Made by a program: the position numbers and the translations under genes. Below are positions 12,301 through 24,300 of a stretch of 27,500 nt of DNA, in pieces (positions within the stretch are counted from its first letter, which is position 1; the number at the start of each line of letters is the position of its first letter). Origin of the DNA: Halisarca cf. caerulea (taxonomy: Eukaryota; Porifera; Demospongiae; Chondrillida; Halisarcidae); contig CAUJGJ010000431.1 in the NCBI GenBank assembly GCA_963170055.1, positions 1,242,201-1,269,700 on the forward strand, given 5' to 3'. Below the pieces are notes generated by a model. It saw only the letters and a program-made list of their open reading frames with translations. It did not search any database and was not told where the DNA came from.

Positions 12301-15300
12301 GTGGTTTTAGTTCAAACTAGACATTAGCCAATTCACTCCCAGGTTTTTAAAATACAGCATCTGAACATACCATATATACATATAGGAATGGAAAGTTATG
12401 TGATTGTTTTAGTTATGTGATTATGCAAATTTTCACAAAATTGCACACTTAAAATGGCATAATACATGGACATACACTGCACGTGATCTCTGTTTATGTC
12501 ACTCAACACATGTCAGTTCCTGAAGTACTGCCTAGTGTTCTGCAAACAGGTGTTGGTGAGCAAGCGACCAAGAAGCCAACACTGCCGTCACAGACATCAT
12601 CGGTAACTCGGGCCACTCCAACATCTCCCCTGCCCTGTCTTCATCAGAAATAGTGGTGTGGTGCATTTAGTCTTGCATAGCTCAGACTGCAGCTATTTCT
12701 CCTCCTTTATTTAGCTATTTCTCCAGACCCTCCTTTATGTGGTGACTATGCCACTGAATAGCGCAGGCAAAGTAGCTCTCTGCATGGGCTACGTGAGAGT
12801 AAAAGCACTACACTACATTCTTGAATGAAAGCAGGGAATGGGAGAAGATAAATATTGTAATGGGACTGCAGTCTTTTCAGGTTTAACCAAAACACATAAC
12901 TAAAAACGCATAATTATACTCGTATTTAGCTCAATTCACATAACTTTAGTACACATAACTTCCAATCCTATGGTACATGGTGACCAATAATTGATATTTT
13001 AATCTATATGTGTATGTTATGTCCGATTTTATGGCAACATCAAAATGGCCTCCGCCATGATGACTGTAATGCACCCCTATTTTCTTCACAAATACTTTCT
13101 AACACACCCACAAGACATCATGTATAATCTTGTCAACTCTTTCATTCATGTGCTGCTTTCGGTAGTTGCACAATGAAACGTTTGCTACAACATACGAAAA
13201 CAGTTTCAGTTGAAAAGGCGGAGATCTAGATGATGGCTTTTAAATTTTAAAGTGGGTTTATAATCATTGTAGGATCCAATCTAAATTTTCACTGCTAATA
13301 CTTTTGAAATTCTATTCCTTGGCTGTTATGTGCAGCATTTGGTGGTTTCCCAACCAGGACAAGACAAGAAATAGTGAGACGTAACTTTAACGAACAAGCA
13401 ATCAAAAGTACAGTATACACAGTGAAAGTTTAGCTTTACCATTTATAAATCACCCCTTAAATTTCTGCAGTTATGGGCCGCCATCTAGATCTTCGCCTTT
13501 TACAAAGAAATACCCCCACACAGGGTATTTATAACCACCCGTGACAAAAACAACAAAATGGCCGTTACTGAGAAGCTGCACATTTACTCCATGTTTTTTT
13601 CTAAATATGAATAGATGGGAGTTTAATCTGCATATCAGATTTAAGTTACACATATGTTGATGCTACAAAGTTATAAATATATATCGGTGACTCTTTCTCA
13701 AAGGAAGAAAAACAATGCTGAAAACATGCTGTTTTTTGCAAACTTTGCCTTTGCCGTGGGGTTAGATCATTGAGGATTTTCATACAATTAACATCAAAAG
13801 AAGGACAAAGTAGCGAACCATACGAAAGTCGCTTGGGGAGCAAGTTATAACGAACATAACGAAAGTTATAGGCAAAAAACCTGTTTTTCTGCCCTTCTAG
13901 AAGCACAAATTGTTTATAAATGTACATGCAGTAAAGAAATACTTGAATATAACACTTTCCACAAGCAATTTTTGTAAATTTTGACATATGCTGGACACAT
14001 GAAAACAGAAAGTACAAAGATCAGAAGAAATCTTGATCCACGGCAAAGCTGGTGTTTCTTCGAGCTAAGAAAAGCAGCCATCTTCGTGACGTTTCATGCA
14101 CGTATATGTAACCGTAACGTCACCAAAGTCGTCATCTCCTCCCATTCTGTTGGTATGTGAACTATCTAACGTCATCTGAAATACACTCAATGATGCGTCA
14201 AGAACGGCCGTTAATTTGTGCCGTTGAAAATAAGCCACACCCACAATCCAAGTGAGCCACGGGCGGTTATAAATGCCCCGTGCAATGAAGAAGGCTCCTC
14301 TCAAGGCCAACATCACATGATGTCACGAGATTGTATATATTATATATATATATAGTTAATGGAGATTTCAATGCAATTAATGCAAGCCCATTATTATCTT
14401 AAGTTTGTGAGGCAAGAGCTATCAGTCTTGGTGAAGAAAAATGCTATAGAGCTTATGCATTTACACAACACTTGAGGCATGACGTCACACTTCTGAGTGG
14501 CAAGAAGGCACAGTCAAGGATAGAGAATATACATTCTTTCGACTGTAACTGAACTCTCACCCTGAATATCCAAAATGAAGTTGAGGACTGCTATCCCACA
14601 TTAGAAAGGAAGATCCCTATGTCTTTAAAGGGACACTCCAGGCAAAATAAAGTTTATCCTCAAACAGAGAGTCTTTGATGCTGATTCCAATGCTGCAAAC
14701 TATTTATATAAGTGTGCTTTAGTTTAGGACCCGAGATATTTTAAAAATTCTCAAATTGATGCCATCACGTGGGTCCGTTGAGTTCACAGTGTACCAATAT
14801 GCACCAATAGCAAAGATAAAGAGGCACAAATCATCGATCCTTTTCATACCTGAGGTATTGGAGACAATAGGACAGAATCCATATGGCTTTTTTTCGTTCT
14901 TTTAAGCTGGTCATATTGCGCAGAACTGCAGCCCAAGACGGTCAAATTCAGCAATAGTGTACAATCGTGAGTCATCTGCACTATTTCTATTGCTGAGAGG
15001 TGAAAATGTGACCGTAGTCATCAAGAACGACTCAAAATGCACTTTCTAATACTCGTACAGGTCCCAAAACTGATCGCGCTATTATACCTCTTCCTAAGGC
15101 TCCATCACTCTTTGACGTCACATGTCATCCAACATGGCGGAATTTAACTCGTAATTTACAGCTTTAACTGCAAATATCTTGTAAACTAAGTAGCGCATGC
15201 AGAAAACAGTAGTAATTTTGGAATAGGTATACAAGAGTCTATTCATTGAACTTAATGTATATTTTGCCTGGAGTGTCCCTTTAACGTTCACAGAGGTCCT

Positions 15301-18300
15301 TTCACCATATACACTCTATACTATGTAAGCGTAGTATAGAGTATCTATGCTTTCACATCATTGCCCACTCACTGGTACACACCCCTTTACAAACCTCTGG
15401 ATCCACCCTGTCTATGATTAAGTACAAGAATAAGTCACTGGTGCTTCATTTCTTAACTTCAATGGTCAATATGTATTATCTACATGTGGAGTATTACACA
15501 CCATCCTAAATTGCGACAATGTGCATATTATTAAGCATGAGTTGTAGAGGCTGTGGCCTTTAGCCCCCCCCCACCCCCCCCCCCACACACACACTTGGAC
15601 ACTTGGCAAACCATTCCTCCTCCTATGTATAGAGACCACTGTAAGCTGGTACATTGTCCACTTCAGTGATACTGAAGCACCTCAGAGTCTGTATTTTGGG
15701 TGAAAACGAATTTGCGCTATAATGTATGGCATCATGTTTTTCTTTGCCAAGCAACTACTATATTCCGTAGTACAGTAAAACCTGTCTTAAAGACCACTTG
15801 CATATAAAGACCACCTGTCTATAGAGACCACTGTAGGCTGGTTCATTGTCCACTTCAGTTGTACTAAAGCACCTCTGTACAAGGACAGGACCTCTACAGA
15901 GACCACAATTACTTGGTCCATTGAATGGTTGTTATAGACAGGTCTCACTGTATATACCCTAAGCTTGTTCCAAGTGGTTTTGGAGGATGCTTTTGATAAA
16001 GCCTTTTTACACGGTCCTGTGTTAATCCAACATCCCTTTACTATCTTTAAACCATTCTTATCCACCCTTACCCTTGTATGGTTTTTATACATACACCCTT
16101 ACATGCTTTCCCATAGTCATGTAGTATTCACATGTGCTGCACCTTCAGATGCTACTGCTCTAATCAGTGGGACGGCAGTGGAGGAGTTGGACCTTAAAGT
16201 GAGGGAAACAACACTGTCAGCATTGTCAGCCATTTTCCACAGCAGGACCATCAAGGAATTGAAACTTGACATATCCTCTCTTTCTAAAGTAAGAAATGAT
16301 GTTTTGTGAGACTTTATATGATTTTGTTGTTTAATGATGCCTTCAATTCCCAGGACCGTGACAGTGGGAAGGAAAAACAAGATCTATCTCATTCGGTATC
16401 AGAGAATACCACACTCAGGAAACTAGTCCTACGTGGTCCATCAGACTACATGACAGCAGTGCTACATGGTGTAGCTGCTAGTGCTACCATTGAAGACCTT
16501 GAAGTGCAGGGTCAGCCAACTTACCCCACAGGTAAGTTAGTTGAAAGGGCATGTTTGGTTACCATGGCTACAGCATTATTGTATTGTTTGCCATAAATTG
16601 GTAACATGTTCACTTCCTCACTTGTAGGTCTTGACTCTCCTGATGGTGGAGAGCATGATGTAGCAGAAGCACTGGCCAAGTGTGTTGTCAACCGTAAGTT
16701 GAGAAGAGTTGAAATGCGGTTCCTCCCACTTCTCCCTGTGATGAAGGGCCTTACTACAAGAGATGTACCACTAGAAGAACTTGTTATCTACCCACCTTTG
16801 GTATGTTGACTGCACCATGCAGGTGGTGTGGGAGTGATTTGTGTTTGCATGGATGCTTACAGGCATGTAAGTTAGTGCAGCAGTCATCATGATCCTTATA
16901 GACTGTACAGGGTTCTACCTAGGATGAAGTGTTGGGGAAGCTTCAGTATTACAGTGCATGCCTGCCATGCGAGACATGATCGTGTTTTTGATGACATTGT
17001 ACGTATGTATTGTATCTAGGGCTGTGCGGTGTCAGAAATTATCAGTTTTGGTATATTCCCCACATTCTATCACGGTATTACTATGATCACGGTATACTGA
17101 GTGCTGAAACTGTGGACAACATCCAAATGAATCCTTGTCACACAGATTAAGACCATTCACAAACAACAGTCGTGTATGCTGCATAATATGCTCCTTTTAC
17201 ACCCATAATCATGACTGACATAAGTAACAGTTTCAACAGATTTTAAATACATCACTTCAGATAAAATGTTATGTCCTAAAAATTTCATATTATACGCTTA
17301 TACTCCTTCCAATACTGGTCCAACCTTAGAGAATACAACGGTATCACACGGTATTGCAGTACAGAAAAGAGTTGGCTGGTATTGGAATTTTGCACTAATA
17401 ATATTGCAATATTACTATTTATTAGGTATATTGCACAGCACTCATCCTCATACATAGGGCATTTATAACCGACCTTGGGATGAATTTTAAAAATGGCCGT
17501 CACTAGAAAGCTCCTCAAATTATGGAGTACAGTAGTACTCCATATGTAGGATTGACACCGAAAAAACATGGCCGCCATACATTAGGCTAAAGCGCATTTT
17601 TGCCGGAAACAAACGTTTTGCGGAACGAAAAGCTTCAAGCGATCTATGAAACATTCTTTTGTAGGCTTTCGATGTTTTACGATGGTTAATACACACCTTA
17701 CCCGAATGGGAAAACTACAATTCGTTTCTTCTCGAAGAGGCATGAGCCGAGATATGGGCAACTTTTCGTCATATTATTATTATTATTATTATTATTATTC
17801 TCGCTTTTAAACTAAACGGGCTAGCGATCACTAGGAAGGTTTTGTAACCTTCAAACTTCATATTTCAACTCAAAATGATAGCGCGGGGTGCCTTTGAGGG
17901 GTCTTGAAGCAGCTAGTGTAGTACAGAGTGAGAACTCTTTGGATAGGAAAATCCCATACTTAAGAAGAGCCCGCCATAATGAATCGGACTAACATAGACT
18001 AGGTTTGCGGTTGGCATCCGCCCACCTATAATAAGATTCATTGCTAACCTCCCACCTAAAACTAGATTCATTGCTTGTTAATTGCATTCATTGCATATAA
18101 CTGGAGCTCGACGAACAAAAACATGTCCGTGAAAGGTGAACTTGCCGATTTTGATGGAAGCAAGTTACAACCGAAAGGTGGATCGACTCGCCGATTTTGG
18201 TCGAAACAGACTTGCAACTGCTATTCTGAAGTAATGATACAGAATAGTTAAAAGCATTTTAAAGTGATATTGATGCCTTTTGAGACACTAGCTACAAATA

Positions 18301-21300
18301 ATAGTGACGGCAATGTATGGCTACGCAACACCAGTACCATTTTGAGATTGTTCAGTTCTTCTTTCTAGCCTTTGTTTCTAGGTGGGTACATTGATTTTAG
18401 TCTGGAAGCTGCATAGTTTCAGTTTTTATCTTACAGATTGGCATGATTGTGTTCCTTCTCAACAGCAGTGGAAACGGCCTTCTTCAATAGGCTCTATTCA
18501 AGCAACCATTATTTCACTTCAAAGGAAAAACTGCACAAACAAGGGTGTATAAAAACCATTTTAAAATGGTAGGACGTAGGACCGTGCAAAAAGGATCCTC
18601 CAAAAACACATGGAACAAGAGTAATCTGCGAAACCGGTGCAGGGCTAGGTGGGCAAAGGGCAAGACGGGCATAGGACTAGACGAGCACTGTGCAAATTCC
18701 TACATCCCGCAGCACATATATACCATAATGCAATGTGCTGAACATGCGGGATGTAGGAATTTACACAGTGCTCGTCTAGCCCTATGCCCGTCTTGCCCTT
18801 TGCCCACCTAGCCCTACACCGGTTTCGCAGATTACTCTTGTTCCATGTGTTTTTGGAGGATCCTTTTTGCACGGTCCTTACTTAATGGGTGCAGGCTTAG
18901 TTTATAAACCAGATTAAAGTAACACATATGTTAGCTGCTACAAAGTTATACTGAACATTCGGTAACCATTTCTTAAAGGAAGAAAGCACAGCATTGGAAA
19001 ATAGCCGAGTGTGCCAAACTTTGCCTTTGCCTCAGGTGAAAATCATCGAGGACTTTTATGAAGCTAGCATCAAGAGAAGGCAAAAGTAGATAAAGCAATA
19101 TCTCTATTCATCTAGTACACAAACAGAAATTGTCCAAAGAAAGGGGTGCAGCATGTACAATCATTTATCACATTGAAAACAAGGATAAATGTTGTTATAC
19201 TTGCATGTCTTGCTCCCAAAGCCTATCGTAAGCCTAGGCTCATCTTGCTGATCAGTGAGAGGGCAATTTTCCTTACAAATCATAATAATTATATATCATC
19301 ACTGCATTCTGTCACTCACACGAGGCTCACATGTATGCATACACACACATGACACACATTCGGAGGGTGAGCTACTTCTAACCACCACTGTATGAGTAGT
19401 GTTTGGCTAGCACACCATGTACCTCAGAAAGTACAGAAGGCTCAATGCACTCACTTGTCAGCTTTTCTCATAATAACAATGGTACTTGTCATTAGCTGGT
19501 CATTGTCCGACAGTCTTACTACTCACCGATAACTGGCTACATCCATGGCTACATGTGTGTGTGTTGGAGCATTGAGGGGAGGGACAAACTTGTATGTGTA
19601 GATATTATACATGTAATACTTTAATTCACAGTACATGTTGTTTTATTGTATGCCAGCCATAATATACTAATATGTTAATACACTCACACTCCTCTATTAC
19701 GGACACCTTGGGACCAGATCCTGTCCATGTGTCAGAAAAGCCCGTAGGGTTGGGTATTGTGCAATACTTTGGGAGTCCGTAAGACAGGTAATTCTGTGAT
19801 AGAGGTGTTTGAGTGTATTAGCTTTAATAAATCTTATGCTGTTGTTACCATGACAACATGTGCCCAGTTGAAAATAGTACCAGTTCATGTTTCAATATCA
19901 TGCATGGATCATTCATGTTTATATACTGTTGGTTACTGTTGGTTGGTTGGTTGGTGTATCACCTACTGATCTGGGAGTTGAGCCTTCTTGTTGCTCAGGA
20001 GTTCTCGTAGTGGCTGTGACAATGTGGTCAGTTTGGTGAAAACTTGCCAAGCTGGTTTACCATACCAAGAAATCTTCTCAGTTCCGAGACTGTTGAGGGG
20101 CATTTCATCTCATTTCACCTGAGTCTACCTAGGGTTTGGTGAGATGCCGGTACTCCCTAATCCTAATCCCAACCACAATTCGGTCACGTATCATTTAATC
20201 CTTCAAAGCCCCGTACTTGCAGTCTTCTACTAACTGGTGCAGGCTGGTGATGAACTGCTCTGTGGTCTCTCCCTCTTGCTGGCATCCCGAGTTGAAATGT
20301 GGCCATTTGAAAATAGCATTCTTACAGACCTTATTGAAGGAATCAAGCTTCTTGATGGCTTCACCATAGTCCTTCTTTGCGTCAGTTGTAATGTCAGTTG
20401 ATCCAAGGATGTATTTGGCTGTCTCTCCCTTACAGTAAAGGAGCATATAGAAACCTGGCGAGTACCTCTTCAATCGAAAGTCCCGATGCTGGGCAAAAAT
20501 GCTTGAAGCAGCACTTCCACTGTAGCCAATCTTCTGGTGACTGAAAATTAAAGAGTGAAGTAGCCTACAATTTGATGCTAGCCATGCTGAACCACTTCTG
20601 ACAACATGTAGTGTAGAGCTTTTACTTTGGTTTGCAACTTCAAGAACGTTTCACTCAATAATTATTCCATGCCGGCCCGTCATACAACACATGGTCAAGT
20701 AACAAACACAAGCATTACGCAATCATTACCAAAGGGTACCAAATACTAAAGAGCATGCAAACTACTTAACACAATTAGCTTTGAGTACACTACATGTCAT
20801 GCATAGTTAAGTGTACGCCACATCATGTATGACATGTGTTATGATCCTATTTCCTGTGCATGGAATTGTATGGCTGTGTTAGTACTTGCTGCATCGCTAC
20901 ATTCACTTATAATAATGTACTTAACTTATTGTTACCATGTGTCCAAATATTGACCTGTCATGCATTACACGTTGTACTAACTTCAATTGGATTTTATTCA
21001 TACTGCAACTCCGAGCACCATTGTTATTGTAATTGTAATATTTTCAAGAGCACACATGACTTGTTCAATTGTTACCTGCATGCACAAGCATATGTGCAGT
21101 CCTGATTGGTGGGAGAGGTGTGATTTTCTGGACTGTCTATAGCATAAGAAGGTAGCTATCTCCTGTAAATGTGTACATGTCCAGCAACCTTTGATTAGAG
21201 GTGTTAAGTATCATGCTTTTGTTTATACTGTTATTGACATGCAGGGGGAGGATGGAGAGGACTTGATGGAGGTGGAGAAGACTGCTGCCAAGATCAGAGT

Positions 21301-24300
21301 AGTTAGAAGACTAGTCCTACATGGTCCATCAGACTACATGACAGCAGTGCTACATGGTGTAGCTGCTAGTGCTACCATTGAAGACCTTGAAGTGCTTGGT
21401 AAGTTAGCTGAAAGGGCATGTTTGGTTACCATGGCTACAGCATTATTGTATTGTTTGCCATAATTTTGGTTACGTGTTCACTTCCTCACTTGTAGGTGGA
21501 GAGCATGATGTAGCAGAAGCACTGGCCAAGTGTGCTGTCAACCCTAAGTTGAGGAGAGTTGAAATGGTGTTCCTCCCAGCTCTCTCTGTGATGAAGGGCC
21601 TTACTACAAGAGAAGTACCACTAGAAGAACTTGTGATCAAGATCTCACTTTGGGTATGTTGACTACAACATGCACCAGCTGATGTGTGGGTGGTTTGTGT
21701 GTCAGTGTATGAGGGTTATATCAGTGGGTGCGGCAGTTGTTATGAGCCTTAGACTGTTTGAGTGACCTCTTCTCCTGTCAAGAGGTAGTGTCCAGTCAAA
21801 TTCCAGCCCCCAAATACGTAGCTGCTGACATGCATAACCTGTAGTTCCACTTTCAACTTGAATTGTACTTTCCATACTTGTACTGATCTCTGCACACGTG
21901 AAGTACAGTGGTAAGTGAAAGTAACTAACCCTTAGAATGCGTTCAATCCACCAATACTTTATGAGTCTCGTGTTATCCTCAGCCAGCAAATGATTGGAGG
22001 AAACAGCAGGAAACTTTCGCGAAGATATTTTTTGCGAATTCTAACAAAGAAAACTTTTGCAAATTTCGCAGATTGGTAAGGCAACCATTGTGGAGGTGGC
22101 CATATCAAAGCATGTGTGTTTCCATGTGTGTGGACGAGATGGAAATCTACGAACTGGAAACTGTCATGTGAGGCTATCGTGCCTATAAGGAGCTCTGGGA
22201 ACTCACCTTATCTCCTTGTTTGCAGCTGTGATTTTTGGTGAAGGTACTGTATGAGCAGAGAGGACCGGTAGTGTTGGTTTAGAAGGTTAAAAGTACTTGA
22301 ACAAATCCATAGCTGTAAGCTGTACTACTAAGTGTGACGACAAAGTAAATCTTCAAATGAAAGGCTTAGCACGAACAAAACTTGTTACATAGCATCTACG
22401 TGTTGAACAACGTGCCACGTGGCTTCACCTCCCCGCACCCGTAATGTAGCGCCTCCTTTTTGACTTTTCACGAATTATAGTTTCGCGAATGCTCTCTTGT
22501 TTGCAAAATTTACAAAGGTTTTCTCCCACAGAAGTTTCCTGCTATACGGTATTAAGATTGACTTGCACACAGCCACTAAAGAAACTGATCTCCCTTTATT
22601 GGCTAACGTGGGCACTATCAATGAGACCCTCAACCCTTCGAGCCACAAGTGGACAATCCTTTCATGAATGTACGGAGACAGGTGCTTGGAAGAGATTGAA
22701 GATGAACTCATTACTTGATTTGAAAATAACACATTGAATTCTGTCCAGTCATTGCCTATCCACCATTTTCTTACAAATCACAATAATTATAACCTAACAT
22801 AGATATTCAACCCAACCCCGGGATAGGCAACTCCCGAATTTATATGGGTTATTACGGGTAATGATTGCATAATTGTTTGCGCAATAATGTTCCATGCTTG
22901 TTCCAAAGTCTGAGTAGGCGCTTATATTATTTCTTTCTCTATTGCTCTTGCACGATACACTTCTAGAAACTTTACATAGGCATTGCTTGTAGCTTCCATT
23001 AGTCTATTCCAAGAGAGAAGCCCGGATGAGAAAGCACCCTTACGTTGGTAATACAAAGAAAAACTTCGCCCCGCACATAAAAACACGTAAATCATCCAAA
23101 AACTTTTCATGACTGGGTCTGAAAGCAACTTTCTTCGCTTAGACGAGTACAATACTAGTGTTTGCATAGCAACAAGCACTTATTGTAGCCATTCATCCAA
23201 AAGCAGCTACAGAATGCGAAACGCCTTCTTTGTCCTAAAAAAACTTGATGACGTCATCACTTGCCTATCCTGTGTACGTGGTTCCAGCATAGTTCCAGTA
23301 ACAGTACACTATGAATCTAATTATCTCACGGTCACGGCAAAAAATTATGACTGGCCCATTGTTGGTGACTGGAACGAGCATGGTTATGGGCGCTTATCGC
23401 GAGTTGCCTATCCCGGTGTAGGGTCGAGTATCTATGAACCAAATCATCACTGCATTCTGTCACTCACACGAGGCTCACATGTAACGTATGCATACACACA
23501 CATGACACACATTTGGAGGGTAAGCTACTTCTAACCACCACTGTATGAGTAGTGTTTGGCTAGCACACCATGTACCTCAGAAAGTACAGAAGGCTCAATG
23601 CACTCACTTGTCAGCTTTTCTCATAATAACAATGGTACTTGTCATTAGCTGGTCAATGTCCGACAGTCTTACTACTCACCAATAACTGGCAACATCCATG
23701 GCTGCATGTGTGTGTGTTGGAGCATTGAGGGGAGGGACAAACTTGTATGTGTAGATATTATACATGTAATACTTTAATTCACAGTACATGTTGTTTCATT
23801 GTATGCCAGCCGTAATATACCAATATGTTAGTACATTCACACTCCTCTATTACGGACACCTTGGGACCAGATATGTTAGCTTTAATTGGCCATGTGCTGT
23901 TGTTACCATAGCAACATGTGCACAGTTGAAAATAGTACCAATTCATGTTTTTATATCATGCATGGATCATTCATGTTTATATACTTTGGAATTGGAGCAG
24001 TTTTTGTTATATATCTGCATGTATAGGTATTAGTTATACCCTATCCAGGTGTTCTGCAGCAGAGAATACAGTGTTTCTCTGCTGCAGCACAGCTGGACAG
24101 GATATAACTTATTTGTATCCTGACAACCATTCACTGTATACTGTTAGTGTGTACAGCCTCGTCTAGAGTTGATCAGTTCTAGCCTCTTACACTACCAATT
24201 GAACCTAATTGTGACCTGTGCTACATCACAAATGTCAGCATGCTTTCCTTTGATCTAACCATAATTCATCCCAGCACCAGGATACAAGTCTTGCTGGAAA

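Noticed and set aside
23109..23534. 141-codon ORF on the + strand
   Set aside because: It starts within the 22798-23436 MITE and runs through its right end into the duplicated segment, so it is not one evolutionary unit.
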